Shown piece by piece: positions 9,023-15,491 of a stretch of 16,180 bases of DNA. A program made the position numbers and the translations under genes. Each line of letters begins with the position of its first letter. Within the stretch, counting starts at the first letter, position 1. The notes beneath the pieces are model-generated. The model searched no databases and was not told the origin of the DNA. It saw only the letters and a program-made list of their open reading frames with translations. Location: the NCBI GenBank assembly GCA_002401295.1, contig NVSR01000122.1, positions 1-16,180 of the forward strand, read 5' to 3'. Source of the DNA: SAR324 cluster bacterium (GTDB lineage Bacteria > SAR324 > XYD2-FULL-50-16).

Positions 9023-10270
9023 ATGAATGAGTCAATAAGAATTTTAGCGGTTGATGATGACCTGGATAATTTAGAGCTCATGGGAGCTACCTTTGAGGAT
9101 GAGGGAATTGAGGTTTGGACGGCTTCCAGTGCCTTGTCCACCTTAGAAATCTTAAATTCTGGAAAGACTGAGTTTCATGCTATTTTTCTCGATTGGATGA
9201 TGCCGGGTTACAGTGGCATAGAGCTTTTAAATACACTAAAAAGAGATCAACATTTCCGCAATATTCCTGTTGTCATGCAAACGGCTCGTGTGCAAGCAGA
9301 GGACATTGCTTTAGGCATGCGACTGGGAGCTTTTCAATATCTTACTAAACCTTTCAGCAGGGATACCTTGATCTCAGTGATGAATTCTGCCATTGCCGAA
9401 TATGGCAGACTGCATCAGAAGTATCGTGGTTCTTGCCAGGAGCCAAGTCATATAGAGGACTTTTCTCAACAATTAATCAATGTGACCAAAATACAAGATG
9501 ATTTCCTACAGAATTTTGATAGTCAAAAACTTTTGGCAAAAAATCATCGCTTGAAAAAAACATTGAAGCAACTATCCCTAGTGGACGTAATGCGCAATGA
9601 ACAGCTGACAAAGGTTTCTCATGAGCTCAAGAGCCCTCTTGCCTCAATCCTTGGTTATGCGGATACTCTGTCAGAATGCCCCTTGGAAGAAGATGAACGA
9701 CAACAGATCCTGCAAATCATTATTGAAGAAGTGGAGCGTTTAGGTCGCCTGATTGGAAACCAACTGGATCAAGCTTCTTTTGAACACGGAAAACTACAAC
9801 TGAACTTGAATGAAATCGACTTAGACCAAGTGATTCAAAAATCAGTACAGGCTGTCCAAGGCTTAATACAGCGGAAAAAACGAATTGGAATTCAATATAT
9901 CCCTAAAACAATTAAACTAATTGGTGATAGAGACCGTTTGGAGCAAGTATTAATCAATCTCTTAGGCAATGCAATTAAGTTTTCCCCCGATCGGAGTACC
10001 ATTCTGATCACTGCAGAGCAGCGGGGATACCACTGTCAAGTACAGATCAAAGACCAAGGCCCCGGGATTCCTGAACAGGAGTTAGATGAAATTTTTGAGA
10101 AGTTTCATCAAGCAGATAGCCCGGTTGCCAGCCAGGGGACAGGTTTAGGCCTCACCATTTCCCGAGAAATCATCCATGCCCACCAAGGCAGTATTTGGGC
10201 TGAGTCTTCTTCGCAAGGTGCGGCCTTCAATTTTTCTCTACCTTTGGGGTTTACTACACGCCAGACCTGA
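9023..10270 (+). CDS. Receiver-histidine kinase (REC-HisKA-HATPase), soluble
   Basis: This cytoplasmic protein of 415 residues has an N-terminal receiver (about 5-122) with acidic pocket D11-D13, phospho-acceptor D57 (FLDWMMPG), T87 and K109 (LTKPF). A helical linker and a HisKA domain with H200 (VSHELKSPL) follow, then an ATPase domain with LINLLGNAIKFS, DQGPGIP and GTGLGLTISREI. There are no membrane helices and no DNA-binding domain. A strong AGGAGG (9013-9018) precedes the ATG. Proteins of this form usually take phosphate from, or are gated by, another kinase and pass a signal on; the symporter-kinase or hybrid kinase just upstream are likely partners (inference). The true output regulator is not in this window. 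Confidence 0.93.
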   Translation: MNESIRILAVDDDLDNLELMGATFEDEGIEVWTASSALSTLEILNSGKTEFHAIFLDWMMPGYSGIELLNTLKRDQHFRNIPVVMQTARVQAEDIALGMRLGAFQYLTKPFSRDTLISVMNSAIAEYGRLHQKYRGSCQEPSHIEDFSQQLINVTKIQDDFLQNFDSQKLLAKNHRLKKTLKQLSLVDVMRNEQLTKVSHELKSPLASILGYADTLSECPLEEDERQQILQIIIEEVERLGRLIGNQLDQASFEHGKLQLNLNEIDLDQVIQKSVQAVQGLIQRKKRIGIQYIPKTIKLIGDRDRLEQVLINLLGNAIKFSPDRSTILITAEQRGYHCQVQIKDQGPGIPEQELDEIFEKFHQADSPVASQGTGLGLTISREIIHAHQGSIWAESSSQGAAFNFSLPLGFTTRQT

Positions 10271-10304
10271 GCTGTAGTTTTTGTTGATCATTGCTTCCAA
10301 CCTA

Positions 10305-10320
10305 TGGCATACTTTGGCAT
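10305..10320 (+). promoter_or_regulatory. Imperfect -24/-12 (sigma-54-like) element
   Basis: TGGCATACTTTGGCAT resembles a sigma-54 promoter, but GG (10306-10307) and GC (10317-10318) are 9 bp apart rather than the usual 10. If used, transcription would start near 10330, upstream of the small gene at 10367. The neighbouring sigma-54 activator gene makes it worth noting. The short spacing makes it doubtful. Confidence 0.25.
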
Positions 10321-10366
10321 CAGTGACCCCCAGTATCCCTACAAGATTCTAGCAGAGAGGTTATCA

Positions 10367-10558
10367 ATGTTATATAACACAGCAAAGTTGGGTGATCAGG
10401 ATCTAAAAATGATCCAGGAATTTGAAAAAAAACTAGGTCGACCGGTACTTGCTTTTTCAGGGCAGGATTATCAACCGGCCTCATTGACGGAAACTCAGAT
10501 GAAAGAAATTAAAGATCTGGAAAAAAAATTAGACCTCTGCCTGGTGGCATTGTCTTAA
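10367..10558 (+). CDS. Small two-repeat protein of unknown function
   Basis: This 63-residue protein is not recognised as a named family. It consists of two copies of a 24-residue unit, L8-S31 and L40-S63, aligned without gaps: the pattern is a charged helix (K.I..[FL]EKKL) followed by a short hydrophobic segment ending A[FL]S. Nine positions are identical and several are conservative. An eight-residue linker joins them. The start at 10367 was chosen because AGAGAGG lies just upstream; the in-frame ATG at 10304 lacks a ribosome binding site and would add 21 residues with no resemblance to the repeat unit. The gene sits between a receiver-kinase and a sigma-54 activator. It could be a small dimeric regulator or partner of one of them, but that is only a guess. 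Confidence 0.6.
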   Translation: MLYNTAKLGDQDLKMIQEFEKKLGRPVLAFSGQDYQPASLTETQMKEIKDLEKKLDLCLVALS

Positions 10559-10601
10559 TCTCCAGTGACGTAATTACCAGATAAATTGACATTCCCCTTT
10601 G

Positions 10602-10686
10602 AAGATCCTAATCGTTAAAGCAACTTTTGTTTGAATGAAGCAGCCGGTGAAGCCGGTCTCCTCCCTCCTCAATTGATTAGGATCTT
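10602..10686 (+). promoter_or_regulatory. Perfect 12-bp inverted repeat flanking the activator leader
   Basis: AAGATCCTAATC (10602-10613) and its exact complement GATTAGGATCTT (10675-10686) are separated by 61 bp. The right arm covers the only candidate ribosome binding site (AGGA, 10679-10682) and ends 3 bases before the ATG at 10690. In RNA it would lock the site in a long hairpin; in DNA the arms could be two half-sites about seven helical turns apart. The loop holds a C/T-rich run (10657-10670) complementary to GGAGG-like sequences and a repeated AGCCGGT. A TTGACA at 10586-10591 lies just upstream but has only a poor -10 (TAATCG). Confidence 0.6.
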
Positions 10687-10689
10687 TTC

Positions 10690-12444
10690 ATGTATGAGCT
10701 GACTGACTGGAATTGGAGCATTCCATCACAAATGAATGAGTTGATGGACTCGGTCTACAACCCGATCGTTGCGATCGATGCCCAGGAAAGGGTCATTTTC
10801 TGTAATTCTCCTGCCGCGATAGTCATCGGTGCCTCCAAAGAGCAAATCTTCGGTCAACCCCTTCGCTCTTTTGTTCCCCACTCCAAGTTACATCGGGTTT
10901 TACAAACAGGAAAAACAGAAATTAGCCAAAAATTTAAACTGGCTGGCAAAACCTTTCTTGCCAATCAAACCGTGGTAAAAGTGGAAGAACAAGTCATTGG
11001 AGCCATTGCTATTTTGCAAGATATTTCAGATTTAGAATCCATTTCCATGGAGCTGAAGCATACCAAACTGATTACAGAAGAGCTGAATACGATCATTGAA
11101 TCTTCCTTTGATGGAATTTTCCTGGCTGATGGAACGGGAAAAACACTGCGAGTCAATCGCGCTTATGAGCGGATTACGGGCATCAAAAAGGAGGAGATCT
11201 TAGAACGCCAGGTGGTGGATCTGATTCATGAAGGCTTCTTTAACAAATCAGCCACGCTGCAAGTACTCTCGCAGAAAAGATCTGAGACGGTAGTGCAAAC
11301 CTTAAGGACCGGGAAGAAGGTGATGGTCACGGGCAATCCCATCTTCGATAAGGAAGGAGAGATCGTCCTGGTAGTGGCGAATGTCCGCGATGTTTCTGAA
11401 TTGAATCAGCTCCAGCAAGAGATGCAGCAGATGGATAAGCTGCAATCGGAAACGGAGATTGAGCTGCAAGAACTGCGTGAAAGCGTCAAAAAAGATAACC
11501 CTTATGTAATTCGATCCAAAAAAATGCAGGAAATCCATCATCTGGCCATGCGTCTGGCACAAGTGGATTCCACAGTCTTGATCCTGGGAGAGTCAGGAGT
11601 GGGTAAGGAGATCGTTGCCGAGTTGATTCACCGCAACGGAAAGCGAAAAAACAAACCCTTCATTAAAATTAGTTGTGCTGCCATCCCGGAAAGTTTACTG
11701 GAGTCGGAATTATTTGGTTACGCACCCGGTTCCTTTACGGGAGCACAAAAAGGGGGCAAGGCCGGTATCTTTGAAATGGCTCAGGGAGGCAGTCTCTTTC
11801 TGGATGAAATCGGGGAAATTTCCCTGCCCTTGCAAGCCAAATTACTGCGGGTACTCCAGGATAAAGAATTTACCCGGATCGGAACCACGCGACCAATGAA
11901 AGCAGATGTCCGGATTATCACAGCAACCAATCGAGACCTGGAAGCGATGGTACAGCAAAAACTATTTCGACAGGATCTCTTTTTTCGCCTGAATGTAGTA
12001 CCTGTCTTAATTCCCCCCCTGCGAGAACGCCGTGAAGCTATTCTGCCTTTCATCCATCATTTCCTGAGGAAGCAAAACGAGAGGTATAATTTCGACAAAC
12101 AAATCGCTCCCGCAGCGATTGACTTGCTAACGGCTTATGACTGGCCGGGAAATGTACGGGAGTTGGAAAATATGATCGAACGTATGGTTGTGACCACTTT
12201 GGGCAAGGTCATCCAGGCCCAAGAGCTACCTGAAGCCTTTCATCGTCAGGAAGTTTCCCTTGAGGTTGAGTCCTATGATCATAAAAGCTTACAGGAAATC
12301 ATGGAATATACGGAAAAAAGAGTTCTCAAACGGGCCTTGGAAAAATACAAAACAACCCGACAAATGGCACGGGTATTAGAGGTCAATCAATCTACTATTG
12401 TCCGTAAACTCAAAAAATACCAATTGAATAAAAAAGTAGACTAA
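10690..12444 (+). CDS. Sigma-54-dependent transcriptional activator, PAS-PAS-AAA+-HTH (TyrR/PrpR-like)
   Basis: This cytoplasmic enhancer-binding protein of 584 residues remodels sigma-54 RNA polymerase. Two PAS domains (about 14-120 and 135-250) form the sensor and a coiled coil links them to the AAA+ domain (about 275-510). Motifs are Walker A GESGVGKE (300-307), the sigma-54 contact loop GSFTGA (347-352; the usual form is GAFTGA), Walker B SLFLDE with D372/E373, an arginine-finger region FRQDLFFRLNVVP, and WPGNVRELENMIER. The C-terminus (about 540-578, TTRQMARVLEVNQSTIVRKL) is a TyrR-type helix-turn-helix. There is no receiver, so control is likely by a ligand or redox signal at the PAS domains. 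A -24/-12 promoter lies 250 bp downstream in front of an acyl-CoA ligase, which is the most obvious target (inference). Confidence 0.95.
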   Translation: MYELTDWNWSIPSQMNELMDSVYNPIVAIDAQERVIFCNSPAAIVIGASKEQIFGQPLRSFVPHSKLHRVLQTGKTEISQKFKLAGKTFLANQTVVKVEEQVIGAIAILQDISDLESISMELKHTKLITEELNTIIESSFDGIFLADGTGKTLRVNRAYERITGIKKEEILERQVVDLIHEGFFNKSATLQVLSQKRSETVVQTLRTGKKVMVTGNPIFDKEGEIVLVVANVRDVSELNQLQQEMQQMDKLQSETEIELQELRESVKKDNPYVIRSKKMQEIHHLAMRLAQVDSTVLILGESGVGKEIVAELIHRNGKRKNKPFIKISCAAIPESLLESELFGYAPGSFTGAQKGGKAGIFEMAQGGSLFLDEIGEISLPLQAKLLRVLQDKEFTRIGTTRPMKADVRIITATNRDLEAMVQQKLFRQDLFFRLNVVPVLIPPLRERREAILPFIHHFLRKQNERYNFDKQIAPAAIDLLTAYDWPGNVRELENMIERMVVTTLGKVIQAQELPEAFHRQEVSLEVESYDHKSLQEIMEYTEKRVLKRALEKYKTTRQMARVLEVNQSTIVRKLKKYQLNKKVD

Positions 12445-12475
12445 TTACCTTCAAACTCCAAGAAAAGGCTCAATC

Positions 12476-12508
12476 GCATCGGACGATGCATCGGAGCATC
12501 TTTCCTTT
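12476..12508 (+). terminator. Possible terminator after the activator gene, with GCATCGGA repeats
   Basis: GCATCGGA occurs at 12476-12483 and 12488-12495, then GCATC at 12496-12500. GATGC (12485-12489) can pair with GCATC (12496-12500), and GCATC (12476-12480) with the same GATGC, giving two alternative short stems. The T-rich TTTCCTTT follows. Stems are short, so termination is uncertain. Confidence 0.35.
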
Positions 12509-12549
12509 GATTAATAAAGATCCACTTTAACTCCTTCAGAATATTAAAA

Positions 12550-12577
12550 AGAGGCATCCATGCATCAATAAGCCTCT
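12550..12577. promoter_or_regulatory. Inverted repeat, candidate activator site or terminator stem
   Basis: AGAGGC (12550-12555) and GCCTCT (12572-12577) form a perfect 6-bp inverted repeat around a 16-nt centre. It is centred about 156 bp upstream of the expected sigma-54 start point, a typical place for an enhancer-binding protein. A pyrimidine run (CCTTTCC) follows, so a weak terminator stem is the other reading. Confidence 0.35.
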
Positions 12578-12693
12578 CCTTTCCGTTAACGTTCTATAAG
12601 TATTACTTTTTGCATCTATCTACCTTCACACAAATACAATCATATATCTGAAATAATTAAACAATACACTAGATTTAAAAAAAGTTATAATAC

Positions 12694-12709
12694 TGGCCTC
12701 TATTTTGCA
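12694..12709 (+). promoter_or_regulatory. Sigma-54 (-24/-12) promoter for the acyl-CoA ligase
   Basis: TGGCCTCTATTTTGCA has the invariant GG (12695-12696) and GC (12707-12708) exactly 10 bp apart, the TGGC start and the TTGCA end of the consensus. Expected transcription start is near 12720. The gene directly upstream encodes a sigma-54 activator. Start mapping would settle it. Confidence 0.72.
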
Positions 12710-12760
12710 GTTTCAAAACATCTATAACACTGTTTTAAAATACACATAGTGAATTCTGAT

Positions 12761-12845
12761 AGAGGCAAGAAGACCTCCTTGTGAGGAAAGCCATACTCCT
12801 AAAAATGTCATTGATTCCAAGTAATCGGATTCTTGATTGGCCTCT
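12761..12845 (+). ncRNA. Possible structured leader element (three-stem fold)
   Basis: In the leader after the sigma-54 promoter, AGAGGC (12761-12766) can pair with GCCTCT (12840-12845) as a closing stem. Inside lie CCTC/GAGG (12774-12777 with 12783-12786, loop CTTGT) and CAAGTAAT-CGG-ATTCTTG (12818-12835), a 7-bp stem with one bulge. The order suggests a three-way junction. It does not match any riboswitch class I can recall, and the stems are short, so this remains a proposal. Confidence 0.25.
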
Positions 12846-12943
12846 GATATCTGACCCTTATTTATAATCAAACCCAGTTATTTTATTCCTATGAACCAGT
12901 TTTTAGTAAATAGGATAAACAGGATCCATGGAAGGAGGATTTT

Positions 12944-14641
12944 TTGACTCAAGCCGTTACGTATCAGGACAAACCCTGGCTTCAGCATTATGAGCAAGCC
13001 GTTCCCGCCTCAATTGACTATTACGAACAGAGCTTATCCGAGCAATTAGAACAGTCCGCCGCTAAATTCCCAAAGCGGATGGCTCTTTCTTTTCAAGGTT
13101 ATGAAGTAAATTATCAGCAGTTATTGACCATGGTAAATCGGTTTGCCAACTGTCTGCAGAATTTAGGCGTTCATAAAGGAGACAGTGTTTCCATTCTTTT
13201 GCCCAACCTGATTCCCTGTGTAGTAGCTTATCATGCAGCGTTAAAAATCGGTGCCATCGTAGTAATGAACAACCCTCTGTACTCTGATCCTGAGTTAGAG
13301 CATCAATTCAATGACTCCAATTCCAAGATTTTGATTACACTGGACCTTTTAATGAAGCGCATGGTTGCGTTGCGATCTAAAACCAAAATTAAAAAGATCA
13401 TTTATACTTCCATCGGTGACTACTTGCCTTTCCCTAAAAGTATACTCTTTCCTTTAGTGGCGAAGAAAAAAGGCCTGGCTGCCGCAGTCACTCCCACAAA
13501 AGGAGTATACAAGTGGAAGGACCTGTTAAAAAAATTCAGTGCTAACTTCAAAAAGCAACCCAGCTCTTTGAATGATTTAGCTATGTATCAATACACGGGC
13601 GGGACGACAGGTGTTTCGAAAGGTGTCATGTTGAGCCATCGCAACTTGAGTTATCAGACACAGCAGTTGGATGCATGGTTTTCCAGCTTTGCGAGTGGGG
13701 GTAATGAAGTGATGTTGGGAGCCCTGCCTTTTTTCCATGTTTTTGGATTATCTTGCTCCATGAATTTAGCGATCTCAGCTGGTTGGGGGAATATACTCAT
13801 TCCAAAACCCCAGCCTGCGGAACTCCTGGAAGCAATTCGTAAATTTCATCCTACCTTTGCTCCTCTAGTGCCTACCATGTTTATCGGCATGTTGAATCAC
13901 CCGGATATAGAGAAAACCGACCTCACTTCCATTAAAGGCTGTTTTTCCGGTAGTGCTCCCTTGCCGGTAGAAGTGATCAAAGAGTTCAGTCAGAAAACAG
14001 GGTCAACTATCTCCGAAGGTTTCGGCCTCACTGAATCCACCCCCGTCACTCACATCAATCCCATGAAAGGGAAATGTAAAATCGGTAGTATCGGATTACC
14101 TTTGCCCGATACAGACTGTCGGATCGTTGATTTGGAAACGGGAGAGCGAGAAATACCCGTGGGTGCCGTGGGAGAACTGATCATTCGAGGACCTCAAGTA
14201 ATGCAAGGATATTTGAATCGCCCTGAAGAAACTGCAGAAACCTTACGCGACGGTTGGTTATACACGGGAGATATCGCTCGCATGGATGAAGAGGGCTACT
14301 TTTTTATTGTAGACCGCAAAAAGGATATGGTGATTTGTAGTGGTTTTAATGTCTATCCACGAGATATTGATGAAGTGCTCTTTCAAAATCATTCCATTGA
14401 AGAGGCTTGTTGCATCGGGATTCCTCATCCAACCAGAGGTGAGCAGGTGAAGGCTTTTGTGGTTTTAAAGGAGGGGAAAAAACTTACTGAAAAAGAAGTC
14501 ATCGACTTCTGTAAAGATAAGCTGGCCGTTTATAAACTACCAACACAGGTGGAATTTCGCAAAGAACTACCAAAATCCAATGTGGGGAAAATTCTGCGGA
14601 AAGATCTACGCGAGCAGGAACTGCAAGCCAAGAAAGCCTAG
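12944..14641 (+). CDS. fadD: Long-chain fatty acid-CoA ligase (AMP-forming, FadD-type)
   Basis: This enzyme of 565 residues joins a fatty acid to coenzyme A through an acyl-AMP intermediate, the entry step to beta-oxidation or lipid synthesis. It belongs to the ANL superfamily: phosphate-binding loop YTGGTTGVSKG (217-227), GFGLTEST (359-366), YTGD (440-443), the hinge VDRKKDMVICSGFNVYP, and catalytic lysine K549 in KSNVGKILRKDL. Length is normal. The start is TTG at 12944, 5 nt after a strong AAGGAGG; the ATG at 12928 is out of frame and opens only a 21-codon ORF. A -24/-12 promoter lies 235 bp upstream, so expression is probably under sigma-54 and the neighbouring activator. Chain length preference cannot be read from sequence; related ligases for aryl or medium-chain acids are possible. 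Confidence 0.92.
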   Translation: MTQAVTYQDKPWLQHYEQAVPASIDYYEQSLSEQLEQSAAKFPKRMALSFQGYEVNYQQLLTMVNRFANCLQNLGVHKGDSVSILLPNLIPCVVAYHAALKIGAIVVMNNPLYSDPELEHQFNDSNSKILITLDLLMKRMVALRSKTKIKKIIYTSIGDYLPFPKSILFPLVAKKKGLAAAVTPTKGVYKWKDLLKKFSANFKKQPSSLNDLAMYQYTGGTTGVSKGVMLSHRNLSYQTQQLDAWFSSFASGGNEVMLGALPFFHVFGLSCSMNLAISAGWGNILIPKPQPAELLEAIRKFHPTFAPLVPTMFIGMLNHPDIEKTDLTSIKGCFSGSAPLPVEVIKEFSQKTGSTISEGFGLTESTPVTHINPMKGKCKIGSIGLPLPDTDCRIVDLETGEREIPVGAVGELIIRGPQVMQGYLNRPEETAETLRDGWLYTGDIARMDEEGYFFIVDRKKDMVICSGFNVYPRDIDEVLFQNHSIEEACCIGIPHPTRGEQVKAFVVLKEGKKLTEKEVIDFCKDKLAVYKLPTQVEFRKELPKSNVGKILRKDLREQELQAKKA

Positions 14642-14650
14642 GGGGATGGT

Positions 14651-14675
14651 TCGAATATCGATACTCGATATTCGA
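14651..14675. terminator. Perfect 11-bp hairpin between convergent genes
   Basis: TCGAATATCGA (14651-14661) and TCGATATTCGA (14665-14675) are exact complements around the 3-nt loop TAC. The hairpin lies 10 bp after the ligase stop and 20 bp beyond the gpt stop on the other strand, followed by TATTT on the plus strand. It may serve both genes as a bidirectional terminator, although the stem is A/T-rich and the T-run is short. Confidence 0.5.
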
Positions 14676-14695
14676 TATTTACTGCCTACCCGGAA

Positions 14696-15169
14696 TTATC
14701 GTTCAGCGATGGGTGTGGAAAAATTCAATTCCAGATCCCAAGGGAAACGAATCCAAGTATCCTGACTCACCTCGGTGATGAAAGTATCCACCAAAGGTCT
14801 TCCTGCTGGTTTGGCATACACCGTAGCAAAATGAGCTTTAGGGATCATTTCCCGGACAGCTTTCGCGGTTTTCCCTGTATCCACTAAATCATCAATCAGT
14901 AAGAAACCTTCTCCATCCCCCTCAAAGCCCTTCAAAACTTCAATTCCTGCTTGATCCTGATGAGTATAGCTGGTGATACAAATGGTATCGACCATTCGTA
15001 GATCCAATTCCCGAGCGATGATAGCAGCGGGAACCATGCCTCCTCGTGCAATGGCAATGATACCTTTCCAAGGGCCTTCGTCCAACAATCTCCAGGCCAA
15101 AGCTCTGGCATCTCGTTGCAATATGTCCCAGGAAACAATGAAATCCTTATTATATCTTGAGCTACTCAT
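14696..15169 (-). CDS. gpt: Xanthine-guanine phosphoribosyltransferase
   Basis: This 157-residue enzyme salvages guanine, xanthine and hypoxanthine to nucleotides using PRPP. It follows E. coli Gpt closely along its whole length by recall: WKGIIAIARGGMVPA (34-48), REL.....VDT.CI.SY, EGDGEGF, the PRPP loop LLIDDLVDTGKTA (90-102), PKAHF, AKPAGRPLVD and SQDTWIRFPWD. Length is that of the family. It runs toward the acyl-CoA ligase. The ATG at 15169 overlaps, as ATGA, the stop of a short coding relic; no clear ribosome binding site is seen, so it may have relied on coupling or on a leader from further upstream. Nothing links it functionally to the signalling genes. Confidence 0.95.
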   Translation of the reverse strand: MSSSRYNKDFIVSWDILQRDARALAWRLLDEGPWKGIIAIARGGMVPAAIIARELDLRMVDTICITSYTHQDQAGIEVLKGFEGDGEGFLLIDDLVDTGKTAKAVREMIPKAHFATVYAKPAGRPLVDTFITEVSQDTWIRFPWDLELNFSTPIAER

Positions 15170-15240
15170 GATGTGCTTTTAATTGAAATGTACTCTTCCA
15201 GAGAAGCCTTGATGGCTTGTCTCTCTATGGCTTCGGCATC
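15166..15240 (-). pseudogene. Short coding relic resembling part of a sigma-54 activator tail
   Basis: Minus-strand codons from 15240 read DAEAIERQAIKASLEEY, then seven more residues and TGA at 15166-15168. The ER.AI..[AS]L pattern resembles the helix before the Fis-type HTH in NtrC-family activators. A TAG precedes it and there is no start codon, so it cannot be a gene as it stands. Similarity is short and from memory. Confidence 0.3.
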
Positions 15241-15296
15241 CTAGTGACGAAAAAGGCTTCAATTTACTGATTTCCGAATAATTAATCAATGACTCT

Positions 15297-15491
15297 TTAC
15301 ATGCCGTATTTTTTCATTTTTCGCCACAGGGTTGTTTTGTTGATTTCCAGGAGTTCTGCGGCTTGCTTTTTCTTACCATTGCACTGGATTAAGATTTTCT
15401 TGATATCTTCTCGCTCTGCCGAATCAATATGATTTGGGTCCAAGGGGTTTTCCTCCGATATTTCCTCAGGATTGCTTTTGAAGTAATCCCC
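15297..15491 (-). pseudogene. Orphan Fis-type HTH tail of an NtrC-family sigma-54 activator
   Basis: The 64 codons read from 15491 down to TAA at 15297-15299 contain IDSAEREDIKKILIQCNGKK followed by KQAAELLEINKTTLWRKMKKYGM, a clear Fis/NtrC C-terminal helix-turn-helix. The AAA+ and sensor domains are missing and there is no ATG. The frame is directly continuous with the RND fragment, separated only by its TAA at 15492-15494. A TTG at 15443 with GGAGGA 7 nt before it (15456-15451) could allow translation of a 48-residue stand-alone HTH. A relic of a deleted activator gene is the simpler reading. Confidence 0.7.

Larger units (their letters stand above)
12445..12943 (+). other. 499-bp regulatory intergenic region between activator and acyl-CoA ligase
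   Basis: No coding potential is visible. Contents in order: short repeat-rich stems after the activator stop (12476-12508); an inverted repeat AGAGGC/GCCTCT (12550-12577); a palindrome CGTTAACG near 12584; an A/T-rich stretch (about 12590-12690); a -24/-12 promoter (12694-12709); a leader of roughly 224 nt; and a strong ribosome binding site AAGGAGG (12932-12938). The hexamer GCCTCT or its complement occurs five times (12550, 12572, 12696, 12761, 12840). Two TATAAT boxes (12686-12691 and 12863-12868) lack good -35 partners. Confidence 0.7.

Noticed and set aside
10304..10366. ATG at 10304 as start of the small repeat protein
   Set aside because: There is no ribosome binding site, the extra 21 residues fall outside the repeat unit, and it overlaps the -24/-12-like element. 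The ATG at 10367 has AGAGAGG upstream.
10586..10614. TTGACA with TAATCG as a strong sigma-70 promoter for the activator
   Set aside because: The -35 is perfect but the -10 matches only the first two bases at 17-bp spacing, so it is mentioned only as context.
12761..12845. Known riboswitch classes (c-di-GMP, SAM, TPP, glycine, T-box, cobalamin, FMN)
   Set aside because: None of the conserved core sequences of these classes that I can recall is present. Only generic stems remain.
12928..12993. 21-codon ORF from ATG 12928 as a leader peptide for the ligase
   Set aside because: It has only a weak upstream site and its codons merely span the ligase ribosome binding site and start. No stalling motif is evident.
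14973..15182. Plus-strand reading frame opposite gpt
   Set aside because: It is a shadow of the gpt codons, with low complexity and no similarity to known proteins.
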